From Clostridia bacterium (GTDB taxonomy: Bacteria > Bacillota > Clostridia > Oscillospirales > Acutalibacteraceae): DNA of 14,386 nt. Below are positions 1 through 7,892 of the stretch, in pieces. The stretch is from assembly GCA_900752115.1 (NCBI GenBank), contig CAADUC010000055.1, forward strand, positions 1-14,386, written 5' to 3'. The translations under genes were made by a program, and so were the position numbers. Each line of letters begins with the position of its first letter. The first letter of the stretch is position 1. The notes beneath the pieces were generated by a model, which was given only the letters and a program-made list of their open reading frames with translations, made no database searches and had not been told where the DNA came from.

Positions 1-3000
1 GGCAGCGAAAACGTACCCGTCTGCGAATCAATGTCTTCCGGCGTTACGCCAAGCGGCTCCGTCGAGTGGAAGAGAGCCATGACCTCCGGATCGCTCATGG
101 AAACCTTCATCACGGGAATACCGGTGTATTCCTCGAGATAGTGATAAATGGTCGGCACGTCGTGACCGAGCTCGTCAAGCTTGCAGATCGTATCGTGGAT
201 GGAATGGAAATCAAAGTGCGTCGTAATGTTGTCGGAGTTCTGGTCGTTGGCCGGATGCTGCACCGGACAGAAATCGTAAATCTCGTAGCCCTTCGGCACG
301 ACGACCATGCCGCCCGGATGCTGTCCGGTTGTGCGCTTGATGCCGGTACAGCCGATGGAAAGACGCTGCTCCTCAGCGCGGTGATACGTCAGCCCCTTCT
401 CCTCGCCGTACTTTTTCACAAAGCCGACGGCCGTCTTATCAGCGACCGTAGCGATAGTGCCGGCCTTGAACACGTGGTCCTTGCCGAAGAGCGTCTCCGT
501 GTAGCGGTGCGCGCCGCTCTGATACTCGCCTGAGAAGTTCAGATCGATATCAGGCGTCTTGTCGCCGTCAAAGCCGAGGAAGGTTTCAAACGGGATATTA
601 TGACCATCCCGGTCGTAATCCGAACCGCATTTGGGGCATTTCTTCGGAGGCAAATCGAATCCGGAGCCATAGCTGCCGTCGAGAATGAATTCGCTGTTTT
701 TGCAGTTCGGGCAGATGTAATGCGGTTCCAGCGGGTTAACCTCCGAAATACCGGACATGCTCGCAACAAAGGACGAGCCGACCGAACCACGGGATCCGAC
801 GAGATAACCGTGCTCCTCGCTGTTGGCCACCAGCTTTTGCGCCGTCATATACAGCACGGAGAAGCCGTGCTTGTTAATCGAACCAAGCTCGCGCTCAAGA
901 CGCTTGCGGACGAGTTCCGGCATCGGGTCGCCGTAGACCTCCTTCGCGCGCTTCCAGCAGATGGTATTAAGCTGCTCCTCCGCTCCGTCGATGAACGGCG
1001 GGAAAACGCCGTCCGGAATCGGGCGGATTTCCTCGATCATATCGGCAATCCGATTCGTATTTTTGACGACAATCTCGTACGCCTTCTCCTCGCCGAGATA
1101 GGAAAACTCCTGCAGCATTTCATTGGTGGTGCGGAAGTAGAGCGGTGCCTGATTGTCGGCGTCACTGTAGCCCTGCCCGGCCATCAAAATGCGGCGGAAG
1201 TCCGCGTCCTTCGGGTCAAGAAAGTGAACGTCACAGGTAGCGACAACCGGCTTGTGAAGCTTCTCGCCGAGGCGGACAATGGTGCGGTTGAATTCACGCA
1301 GCCGCTCCTCATCCGGCACCAGACCATCGCGGACCATAAACTGGTTGTTGCCGAGAGGCTGGATTTCCAGATAGTCGTAAAAATCCGCAATCTTGCAGAG
1401 TTCGTCCCAGGGCGCGCCGTTGAAGATAGCGCGGAAAAGCTCGCCCGCCTCACAAGCACTGCCGAGAAGCAAGCCTTCCCGGTACTGTACAAGCACACTC
1501 TTCGGAATACGCGGCTTCTTGAAAAAATAGTCGAGGTGCGACATGGAAATCAGCTTATACAGATTCTTCAGCCCCGTCTGATTGCGCACCAGAATAATCT
1601 GGTGATACGGCTTGAGCTTCTTCCAATCGCCGCCGGTGAGGGACGTGTTGATCGTCTGTACGGTCTGAGCGCCCGTATCCTCGTGAAGACGCTGCAGCAG
1701 CGCGGCAAAAATCCGGCCGAGAACGGTGGCATCGTCGCTGGCCCGATGATGGTTGAACGGATCCAGCTTGAGATACGCAGCCACTGTATCGAGCTTATGG
1801 TTTTTGATATCCTTGAGCAGAGAACGGCACATCGGCAGCGTGTCAATGTAAGTATAAGGGAACTCCAGTCCGCAGCGCAGCGCAGCAGCCCGCAGGAAGG
1901 ATGTATCAAACTCAGCGTTATGAGCAACCAGAATGGCTTTCTCACTTCCGCAGAAACGGAAGAATGCCTCCAGAGCCTCCTTCTCCGACGGCGCGTCGCG
2001 CACCATATCGTCTGTGATGCCGGTCAGCTGGACAATCTTCGGCGGAATCGGCTTCTCCGGATTGACAAAGGTATCGAACGATTCAACGATTTCCCCGCCG
2101 CGCAGACGCACAGCGCCGATCTCCGTGATGCGCTCCTGATTCGGGCTCAGTCCCGTTGTCTCGATATCAAAGGAGATGAACTCGCCGTCAAACGGTCCGT
2201 CCGACTCGCCCTTGACAGCGGGCACCATATCATTCAGGAAATACGATTCCACACCGTAGATCACCTTGATATGACCGCCCTTGCTCTTTACCTTCGCAGC
2301 GGCGTTCATCGCATCCGGGAAGGCCTGGGCGACACCGTGATCCGTAATGGCGATGGCCGGGTGCCCCCATTTGGCGGCGCGCATAATCAGATCGCCGACA
2401 CCGGAAACGCCGTCCATGCTCGACATATTCGTGTGCAGGTGCAGCTCGACGCGCTTTTCCGGCGCATCGTCCACCACCTTGACCTGGTCGACCGTCGCCA
2501 CGGCGCGCGGGCGCAGGACAATTTCATGGTCATATTTATCGTATTCCACCTCGCCGCGCACCACAATACTCGTTCCATTCGAGAGCTCGTCGAGCGCTTT
2601 GCACTGTTTGGCGTCCTGCAGAATCTTCAGCGTAATGGAACCGGTATAATCCGTGATATTGATGGAATAAATCTTGCGGCTTTGGTCGCGCGTCAGGCGC
2701 GTCTCAAGCGAAAAAATCTCACCCCATACCGCCACACTGCCGGAATCCGGCGCAATTTTTCCAATCTGCATCAAACGGACGCGGCCCATACGTCCGTGGA
2801 TCTCCTTCATCGTTTCAGGAACAATAGCAGGCAGCAGAGACGCTCCGCTGCGCACGCTGACCACAGGCGGTACACGCTCGCCCCATGCCTCGGCGGAACC
2901 GCCCGTGCCGACAGGCTGCGGCTTGCCCTGGCGCGCGGCCGCCTTCCGTTCATGGGGCGACTGACGGTTCATGGTGCTCTCGTACTGAGAAACGGTTTCC

Positions 3001-3554
3001 ACCACGGCCTCGCGGCGAAGCCGCTCCTCCGTCTGCCGCTGGCGCTCGATATAGGCGCTGCTCTCCCCGTCCACGGCGGTAACGCCGTCAAAATCGACGG
3101 CGATCGTCAAACCGAATTCCTCCGCAATGATGCGGCTCATCAGCCGATCCGCCCGGCGCTGCCGCATCAGATCCGCTCCGCCGTGCGCCAGTGTGACGAT
3201 AATTTTTCCTTCCTCGAGGCGTGCCGTGGCGTCGGAAAAGGTGCCGTTGATACTCGCGTCGCGGCGTTTCATCTCGAGAACAAGGCTGGGCAAATACCCG
3301 GCACAAAACGATTCGGGCGGAAATTTCGGATGCAGGCTGGCCCGCGTAAGCTGCAGGCCCGGAGCCATCGCCACCCGCTTTTCCGCATCATAAAGCGCTT
3401 CCCGTTCTACAAGAGACGGAAAAGCAACCGTCGCGGCCACACAACGGTTCACCGGATCAATTTCAAGCGTTTCCAGCACGCCCTGCGTGATCGCCTCCGG
3501 CAGCTGATCCAAACTGAAAAAGGGACTGAAAAAATCCCCAAAGGTTTTGTTCAT
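1..3554 (-). CDS. polC: DNA polymerase III alpha subunit, PolC type (3' end outside window)
   Basis: Replicative polymerase of low-GC Gram-positive lineages, with built-in 3'-5' proofreading. The visible 1184 codons show the family layout in order. First is an N-terminal domain with a charged, Q/K-rich linker near residues 215-255. An OB fold follows at about 281-358, then a PHP domain opening with the H372-L-H374 motif. The PHP domain is interrupted by a DEDD exonuclease, with D463/E465 in the FDIETTG motif, HNAEFD near 546 and HHRASDD near 600. The polymerase part carries a zinc-binding pair CPNC (948-951) and CPKC (973-976), then the catalytic PDIDLNF motif (D1002, D1004), and later the RTTGQHPGG motif. 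Compared with the roughly 1440-residue Bacillus protein, about 240 C-terminal residues lie off the left edge. The ATG start at 3554 is preceded by GGGAAG about 8 bases upstream. It sits behind a terminator-like hairpin after ispG, so expression is probably partly uncoupled from the upstream operon (inference). Confidence 0.97.
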   Translation of the reverse strand, partial: MNKTFGDFFSPFFSLDQLPEAITQGVLETLEIDPVNRCVAATVAFPSLVEREALYDAEKRVAMAPGLQLTRASLHPKFPPESFCAGYLPSLVLEMKRRDASINGTFSDATARLEEGKIIVTLAHGGADLMRQRRADRLMSRIIAEEFGLTIAVDFDGVTAVDGESSAYIERQRQTEERLRREAVVETVSQYESTMNRQSPHERKAAARQGKPQPVGTGGSAEAWGERVPPVVSVRSGASLLPAIVPETMKEIHGRMGRVRLMQIGKIAPDSGSVAVWGEIFSLETRLTRDQSRKIYSINITDYTGSITLKILQDAKQCKALDELSNGTSIVVRGEVEYDKYDHEIVLRPRAVATVDQVKVVDDAPEKRVELHLHTNMSSMDGVSGVGDLIMRAAKWGHPAIAITDHGVAQAFPDAMNAAAKVKSKGGHIKVIYGVESYFLNDMVPAVKGESDGPFDGEFISFDIETTGLSPNQERITEIGAVRLRGGEIVESFDTFVNPEKPIPPKIVQLTGITDDMVRDAPSEKEALEAFFRFCGSEKAILVAHNAEFDTSFLRAAALRCGLEFPYTYIDTLPMCRSLLKDIKNHKLDTVAAYLKLDPFNHHRASDDATVLGRIFAALLQRLHEDTGAQTVQTINTSLTGGDWKKLKPYHQIILVRNQTGLKNLYKLISMSHLDYFFKKPRIPKSVLVQYREGLLLGSACEAGELFRAIFNGAPWDELCKIADFYDYLEIQPLGNNQFMVRDGLVPDEERLREFNRTIVRLGEKLHKPVVATCDVHFLDPKDADFRRILMAGQGYSDADNQAPLYFRTTNEMLQEFSYLGEEKAYEIVVKNTNRIADMIEEIRPIPDGVFPPFIDGAEEQLNTICWKRAKEVYGDPMPELVRKRLERELGSINKHGFSVLYMTAQKLVANSEEHGYLVGSRGSVGSSFVASMSGISEVNPLEPHYICPNCKNSEFILDGSYGSGFDLPPKKCPKCGSDYDRDGHNIPFETFLGFDGDKTPDIDLNFSGEYQSGAHRYTETLFGKDHVFKAGTIATVADKTAVGFVKKYGEEKGLTYHRAEEQRLSIGCTGIKRTTGQHPGGMVVVPKGYEIYDFCPVQHPANDQNSDNITTHFDFHSIHDTICKLDELGHDVPTIYHYLEEYTGIPVMKVSMSDPEVMALFHSTEPLGVTPEDIDSQTGTFSL

Positions 3555-3581
3555 GGAACGTTCTTCCCTCTCTGCCATTCT

Positions 3582-3616
3582 CAAAAACAGGGCTCCGGAC
3601 TTTCGCCCGGCGCCCT
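3582..3616 (-). terminator. intrinsic terminator or attenuator between ispG and polC
   Basis: Reading the minus strand, a 12-position stem (3616-3605 with 3600-3589) has 10 Watson-Crick pairs, one G-U pair and one G/A mismatch. It is closed by a GAAA loop of the stable GNRA type and followed at once by TGTTTTTG. It begins 9 bases after the ispG stop codon and ends 28 bases before the polC start. The geometry is that of a Rho-independent terminator. Because no separate polC promoter is evident in the remaining gap, partial readthrough (attenuation) is the likely mode; that part is inference. Confidence 0.75.
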
Positions 3617-3625
3617 CCGTTCTTT

Positions 3626-4660
3626 TCAGAGCAATTCGATTTCCTTCATCAGCTCGTCGACAAGATGCTCCTCCGGCACCTTGCGCACAATTTCCCCTTT
3701 ACGGAAAACAAGGCCTTCCCCCTTGCCGCCGGCAATGCCGACGTCGGCCTCGCGGGCTTCTCCCGGACCGTTCACCACACAGCCCATTACGGCGACTTTA
3801 ATGTTTTTCGTGCAGGAGGCAAGCCGCGCCTCGACCTCATTGGCAATGGCAATCAGATCAATCCGCGTGCGGCCGCACGTCGGGCAGGAAACAAGCTGCG
3901 GGCCGGGACGCAGACCGAGGGCATGCAGGATATCAAGTCCCGCCGCCACCTCGCGAACCGGATCCGCCGTCAGTGAAACACGCAGCGTATCGCCGATCCC
4001 GCGCTGCAGGAGAGAACCAATGCCAATGGAAGACTTGATTAAACCCATACGCTCCGTGCCAGCCTCCGTCACACCGAGATGTAAGGGATAGTCGCAGCGC
4101 GAAGCGCAGAGCTCATACGCGCGGATGGTGGAATCCACCGTTGACGACTTGAGTGAGAGCACAATATCTCCGAAATCAAAGCGCTCCAGCAGTGAAGCAT
4201 GATACAGCGTGCTCTCCACAAGGGCCTCCGGCGTCGGCGCGCCGTATTTCGCCAAAATCTCACGCTCCACCGAACCGGAATTGACGCCGACCCGGATCGG
4301 GATACCGTGCATGCGGCAGGCGTCCGCAACCTCCTTGACACGGCTGTCGTCTCCGATGTTGCCGGGATTGATGCGGATCTTGTCCACTCCGGCGGCAGCG
4401 GATTCCAGTGCAAGGCGGTAATCGAAATGGATATCCGCTACAATCGGAACGCTCACGGCCTCCTTGAGGGCGGCGATGAGGCGCACCGCATCCATGTCCG
4501 GCACGGCGGCCCGGATAATATCGCAGCCCGCGGCCTCGAGAGCCTTCGCCTGACGGACGCTGCCCTCGATATCGGTCGACGGCACGCTCAGCATGGACTG
4601 TACGGTAACCGGAGCGCCGCCGCCGATGGCAACGCCTCCCACTTTCACTTGTCTGCTCAT
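3626..4660 (-). CDS. ispG: 4-hydroxy-3-methylbut-2-en-1-yl diphosphate synthase IspG (GcpE)
   Basis: Cytosolic iron-sulfur enzyme of the MEP pathway. It reductively converts 2-C-methyl-D-erythritol 2,4-cyclodiphosphate to HMBPP, the penultimate step to IPP and DMAPP. The 344-residue protein is full length for the bacterial short form. It opens with the family's VTVQSM motif (18-23) and has ADIHFDYRLA in the TIM barrel. The C-terminal domain carries the [4Fe-4S] ligands C259, C262 and C294 plus the family glutamate E301 in CVVNGPGEA. The ATG start is 4 bases past the rseP stop, with a modest GGGAG ribosome site inside the rseP tail, so the two genes are translationally close. A terminator-like hairpin follows. 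With dxr in the same cluster, two MEP steps are co-transcribed. Function is assigned by family motifs and is very secure. Confidence 0.97.
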   Translation of the reverse strand: MSRQVKVGGVAIGGGAPVTVQSMLSVPSTDIEGSVRQAKALEAAGCDIIRAAVPDMDAVRLIAALKEAVSVPIVADIHFDYRLALESAAAGVDKIRINPGNIGDDSRVKEVADACRMHGIPIRVGVNSGSVEREILAKYGAPTPEALVESTLYHASLLERFDFGDIVLSLKSSTVDSTIRAYELCASRCDYPLHLGVTEAGTERMGLIKSSIGIGSLLQRGIGDTLRVSLTADPVREVAAGLDILHALGLRPGPQLVSCPTCGRTRIDLIAIANEVEARLASCTKNIKVAVMGCVVNGPGEAREADVGIAGGKGEGLVFRKGEIVRKVPEEHLVDELMKEIELL

Positions 4661-4664
4661 TGTG

Positions 4665-5741
4665 TCACGCTCCCAATCCCTGGCCTGTAAACAAGCGCAG
4701 AATATCGCTGAAGGTCACAACCACCATAATAATCATCAAAAAGATAAAGCCGGCCGCCGTGACCACACCCTCAAACCGGCGGGGAATCGGGCGGCGTACC
4801 ACAGCCTCGACCAAAAGGAACAGAAGACGGCCGCCGTCAAGCGCCGGAATCGGCAGCAGATTCATAATGCCGAGGTTCACGGTGATCACCATAATGATAT
4901 AAATAATATTGCTCAGCGCCCCATAAAAGCCGTTGCTTTCCATTCCCGCCGTGGCAGCCTGCGTAATAGCGGACGCGGTACCGACAGGGCCTGCCAGATC
5001 GTTGAGTCCAAACTGACCCGTGACCAGCATGAACAGGCTCTGCCACACAAGGCGGACGATCGAGATGGTATCCTCCACCGCTTTCTGCAGAACGGAGCCA
5101 ACCGTCTTGGGAATGGCCAGCACCTTGAAATCAAATACAATACTCGTCGTGCCGTCCTCTGCCGTGACGGTATTCAGCTTGACATCCGGGAAGATAATCG
5201 TTTCTCCTTCCCGCTGAACGGTAATCGAGGTTGTCGCATCGGAATCGCTGAGATCGAGGATCGCCATTGCAAACTGCAGGTCACGGTCAGTGCGAATCCC
5301 ATAACCGCCAATCGAGGTGATTTCATCTCCCACCTGGATTCCGGCCGCCTGAAGAGCAGAGCCTTCCTCAAACCGCGCCACAACATTGGAGCCCATAAGA
5401 GGCGTCTGCAGCAAGATGATCAGCATAAGGATAAGGCCGAGCACAATATTCATCACCGCGCCCATCGCGACGACAAGAATCCGCTTCCAGACCGCCTTGC
5501 GGTTAAAAGCCCGTTCGTCGTCACTGTCCTCCTGCTCGCCCTCCATGGCGCAGTAACCGCCAATGGGGAGCAGGCGGAGAGAATACTGCGTCTCTCCCCT
5601 CTGGAAGCTGACCAGCTGCGGACCCATACCGACGGCAAACTCATTGACACGGATACCGCAAAGCTTTGCCGTGAAGAAATGGCCGAATTCATGAATGGTA
5701 ATCACAAGTCCAAAGAGAAGGACCGCGATAATCACCAGCAA
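4665..5741 (-). CDS. rseP: RIP metalloprotease RseP/RasP (site-2 protease, M50)
   Basis: Membrane zinc protease that cleaves transmembrane substrates such as anti-sigma factors and signal-peptide remnants. From the TTG at 5741 it is 358 residues. The first membrane segment holds the zinc motif HEFGH (17-21). A PDZ domain spans about 112-190. The third zinc ligand lies in NLLPIPALDGG (D302) in a C-terminal membrane segment, and a last hydrophobic span covers about 325-345. The start is uncertain. No ATG or GTG lies near the ribosome site, GAGGTGAT at 5766-5759. An in-frame ATT at 5753 is spaced ideally from it and would add four residues, while the TTG at 5741 is rather far downstream. An in-frame TGA overlapping the Shine-Dalgarno sequence rules out a longer form. 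The gene lies 35 bases downstream of dxr (measured to the TTG) and directly before ispG. Confidence 0.95.
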   Translation of the reverse strand: MLVIIAVLLFGLVITIHEFGHFFTAKLCGIRVNEFAVGMGPQLVSFQRGETQYSLRLLPIGGYCAMEGEQEDSDDERAFNRKAVWKRILVVAMGAVMNIVLGLILMLIILLQTPLMGSNVVARFEEGSALQAAGIQVGDEITSIGGYGIRTDRDLQFAMAILDLSDSDATTSITVQREGETIIFPDVKLNTVTAEDGTTSIVFDFKVLAIPKTVGSVLQKAVEDTISIVRLVWQSLFMLVTGQFGLNDLAGPVGTASAITQAATAGMESNGFYGALSNIIYIIMVITVNLGIMNLLPIPALDGGRLLFLLVEAVVRRPIPRRFEGVVTAAGFIFLMIIMVVVTFSDILRLFTGQGLGA

Positions 5742-5766
5742 TACCTGCGTAATAAGAGATCACCTC
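5739..5766 (-). promoter_or_regulatory. rseP ribosome binding site with non-standard start
   Basis: GAGGTGAT (5766-5759) matches eight bases of the anti-Shine-Dalgarno complement. The first in-frame candidate codon at normal spacing is ATT at 5753-5751, nine bases after GAGG. The next is TTG at 5741-5739, about 17 bases from the end of the ribosome site. No ATG or GTG competes in frame. Either choice is a weak initiation codon behind a strong ribosome site. Confidence 0.55.
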
Positions 5767-5776
5767 ATTTCAAATT

Positions 5777-6925
5777 TCAGCTCCGGGAAAGAACATATTC
5801 ACGCGCCGCCCGGTCGGCGTCCAGAATCTCCTGGAGCGTCGGCGCACCGTTTCCGGCCGGCTGCGCCTGCGCAGCCTCTTCCGCCAAACGGGCAATTTCC
5901 AGGAAGGGAAGCTTTCCCTCAAGGAAAAGACCGACGGCGGCTTCGTTTGCGCCGTTGAGAGCGGCAGGCGCAAGTCCTCCGCGTTCCAGCGCGCTCCTGG
6001 CCGCACCAATGGCCGGGAAAGCCTCCGGATCCGGAGGGTAGAAAGTCAGCGTTCCCCACTCCGCCAGGCTCAGACGGCGAACCGGGGACGGGAAACGCTC
6101 CGGATACGTGACCGCATATTGAATCGGGATGCGCATATCGGGTACGCCGAGCTGCGCAAGCACGGAATAATCGGCATATTCAATCAGAGAATGAACCACA
6201 CTTTCACGATGAATCACAACGTCGATTCTCGAAGGCGGCATGGAAAACAGCCAGGACGCCTCAATGACCTCCAGCCCCTTGTTCATCATGGTGGCGGAGT
6301 CAATGGTAATCTTCGCCCCCATACTCCAATTCGGGTGGCGCAGCGCCTGCTCCGGTGTAACATTTTCCAGTTCCTCACGCCTTTTTCCGAAAAAAGGTCC
6401 GCCGGACGCTGTGAGAATCAGCCTGGCAACAGCCTCCTGTCCCGGACTGCCCTGCAGGCATTGAAAAATGGCGGAATGCTCGCTGTCTACCGGCAGAAGC
6501 TTGACGCCCTTCGCGGCAACCCGCTCCGTGACAAGCGCGCCGCCCGCCACCAGCGTTTCCTTGTTCGCGAGCGCAATGTCCTTTCCCGCCTCCACGGCGG
6601 CTAACGTCGGCTCCAGGCCCACCATCCCGACAACGGAATTGCACACAAGATCCGCTTCATCCAGGGAGGCAGCTTCGCACAGTCCCTCCATCCCCTCCAC
6701 GACCTTGACATCCAGATCGCGGACGGCCAAACGGAGTCTCTGAGCCGCCTTCGGATCAAAGACCGCGGCCAGGCGAGGCCGGAATTCGCGAATCTGCTGT
6801 TCGAGCAGGGAAACGTTGCTGTGCGCTGCAAGCGCACAAACAGAAAGTCCCAGCCCGCGCACAACGTCAAGCGTCTGCGTACCGATGGAGCCGGTGGACC
6901 CCAATATGGAAAGCGTTTGTTTCAT
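5777..6925 (-). CDS. dxr: 1-deoxy-D-xylulose 5-phosphate reductoisomerase
   Basis: Second enzyme of the MEP isoprenoid pathway. It converts DXP to 2-C-methyl-D-erythritol 4-phosphate with NADPH and a divalent metal, and is the fosmidomycin target. The 382-residue protein has the N-terminal nucleotide loop GSTGSIG (9-15), ANKETLV (120-126) and the metal-binding DSEH (D147, E149). It also has ASGGPFF (173-179), and the SMGAKITIDSATMMNKGLE block with K216 and E219, matching the E. coli metal and substrate residues. I chose the ATG at 6925 because it places the Rossmann motif at the usual position. The frame stays open upstream to a TTG at 6988, but that extension is the structured leader and looks non-coding. 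The ribosome site AGAAGGG lies about 12 bases upstream and can be buried in a hairpin (see the leader entry). rseP follows immediately. Confidence 0.96.
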   Translation of the reverse strand: MKQTLSILGSTGSIGTQTLDVVRGLGLSVCALAAHSNVSLLEQQIREFRPRLAAVFDPKAAQRLRLAVRDLDVKVVEGMEGLCEAASLDEADLVCNSVVGMVGLEPTLAAVEAGKDIALANKETLVAGGALVTERVAAKGVKLLPVDSEHSAIFQCLQGSPGQEAVARLILTASGGPFFGKRREELENVTPEQALRHPNWSMGAKITIDSATMMNKGLEVIEASWLFSMPPSRIDVVIHRESVVHSLIEYADYSVLAQLGVPDMRIPIQYAVTYPERFPSPVRRLSLAEWGTLTFYPPDPEAFPAIGAARSALERGGLAPAALNGANEAAVGLFLEGKLPFLEIARLAEEAAQAQPAGNGAPTLQEILDADRAAREYVLSRS

Positions 6926-7054
6926 AGCTACACACCAAAGCCCTTCTAGACGGAACCGAAGCCGTCCATAAGGGCGGCTTCGGCACAAGCTTCATTCATG
7001 AATCCTTCCCCAAGGAAGGACGGTTTGCAAAAACTTACAAATGGCCGCCGCCCG
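6926..7054 (-). promoter_or_regulatory. structured leader between cdsA and dxr
   Basis: This 129-base gap is the only long one inside the operon and is rich in inverted repeats. On the minus strand they are: (a) a 7-bp stem 7020-7014 with 7009-7003 and a 4-base loop; (b) a perfect 9-bp stem 6983-6975 with 6964-6956 and a 10-base loop; (c) a longer helix, GCCCTT (6975-6970) with AAGGGC (6945-6940), continued by GACGG (6966-6962) with CCGTC (6953-6949). Helices b and c share bases and cannot coexist. Helix c contains the dxr Shine-Dalgarno AGAAGGG; helix b leaves it free. No U-tract follows, so it is not a plain terminator. I recognise no known riboswitch class. A regulatory role is inferred. 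Confidence 0.5.
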
Positions 7055-7879
7055 TCATGTCGGGATGATCGGCAGCAGCTGGATCAGCAGCAGGACAAAC
7101 GGCGCAACAAAAATCACGCTGTCAAAGCGATCGAGGATACCGCCGTGTCCGGGCAGAATATTGCTGAAATCCTTGATATGGCAGCTTCGTTTAATGAGGG
7201 AAAAACTCAGATCGCCAACGACGGAAACGCCCGATCCGATTAAGCCAATCAGAGCAAGCGTCAGATAATTGACCGCTACCGTTCCGCCGTAGAACTGCTC
7301 GAAAATAAAGCCAAACACCAGCATGGCGGCAACATTCAATACAATTCCGCCAATCAATCCCTCCACGGTTTTCTTGGGACTGATGGAGGGACAAAGCTTG
7401 TGCTTACCCCACAGGCTGCCGGCGGCAAAAGCGCCGACATCCGCCGTCCAGGCAGCGAACACAGCGATAATCACATGGAACATGCCGTGGTTTCCTCCGC
7501 TGGTGCGAATCGCAATCAGCGTCTCGAGAGCGGTCGGAATCAGGATCGTCATGCTGTAAATGACAGCCGCCTCACGGAAAGTAACCGTATCGTGATAAAA
7601 AATCAGCGAGCTGAAAATCACGACGGTATAGACATAGTAGGCGACCTCGTGCCAGTACGTGCCCGGCAGGAAGGGCGTCACAGCAGCGAAGACAAGGCTC
7701 GGCATAAAAAGAACCACCTTGCCGGCAAGTCCCAGGGCCTTCACAATCTCCACCACGGCGAGAACGCTCATCACCGCCACCGCAATGTTCAGCGCGAGCG
7801 GGAAAATATCGTTGAAAACAACGATCGCGGCCATAAACAGGATCAGAATGGACGCAGATACCACTCTCGATTTCAACAA
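7055..7879 (-). CDS. cdsA: phosphatidate cytidylyltransferase (CDP-diacylglycerol synthase)
   Basis: Integral membrane enzyme making CDP-diacylglycerol from phosphatidate and CTP, the branch point for bacterial phospholipids. From the TTG at 7879 it is 274 residues with about seven to eight hydrophobic segments. The C-terminal part carries the complete CdsA signature: SLIKR, then KD, then the HGG-I-L-DRFD block near residue 245. SPKKTVEG comes earlier. Start: GGAGGAG (7892-7886) lies inside the end of uppS and is followed by two tandem TTG codons at 7879 and 7876 in the same frame, with no nearby ATG. Either gives a normal-length protein. The frame is open further upstream, but that part is the uppS tail in another frame. 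It begins one base after the uppS stop, so translation is probably coupled. Confidence 0.95.
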   Translation of the reverse strand: MLKSRVVSASILILFMAAIVVFNDIFPLALNIAVAVMSVLAVVEIVKALGLAGKVVLFMPSLVFAAVTPFLPGTYWHEVAYYVYTVVIFSSLIFYHDTVTFREAAVIYSMTILIPTALETLIAIRTSGGNHGMFHVIIAVFAAWTADVGAFAAGSLWGKHKLCPSISPKKTVEGLIGGIVLNVAAMLVFGFIFEQFYGGTVAVNYLTLALIGLIGSGVSVVGDLSFSLIKRSCHIKDFSNILPGHGGILDRFDSVIFVAPFVLLLIQLLPIIPT

Positions 7880-7892
7880 GCTATACTCCTCC
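7874..7892 (-). promoter_or_regulatory. cdsA ribosome binding site with tandem TTG starts
   Basis: GGAGGAG overlaps the last sense codons of uppS, whose TAG stop is at 7883-7881. Two adjacent in-frame TTG codons follow, 6 and 9 bases after the ribosome site. This site decides the cdsA start, because the next upstream in-frame start candidates lie inside uppS. Confidence 0.65.

Noticed and set aside
66..533. Plus-strand open frame of 155 codons at the left edge
   Set aside because: Antisense to the PolC catalytic domain, which is intact on the other strand.
600..4091. Plus-strand open frame of 1163 codons
   Set aside because: It lies opposite polC and ispG, whose domains and catalytic motifs are unmistakable on the minus strand. 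The plus-strand translation is rich in R, H and N with no recognisable domain. Long antisense frames are a by-product of codon bias in GC-rich genes.
4593..6041. Plus-strand open frame of 482 codons
   Set aside because: Antisense shadow of ispG, rseP and dxr, low-complexity charged translation with no family resemblance.
6926..6988. TTG start for dxr at 6988
   Set aside because: It would add 21 residues ahead of the nucleotide-binding motif, encoded by the hairpin-forming leader; the ATG at 6925 fits the family N terminus.
6926..7054. Known riboswitch or T-box in the dxr leader
   Set aside because: No T-box specifier/antiterminator arrangement or terminator U-tract, and no motif I recognise from known riboswitch classes.
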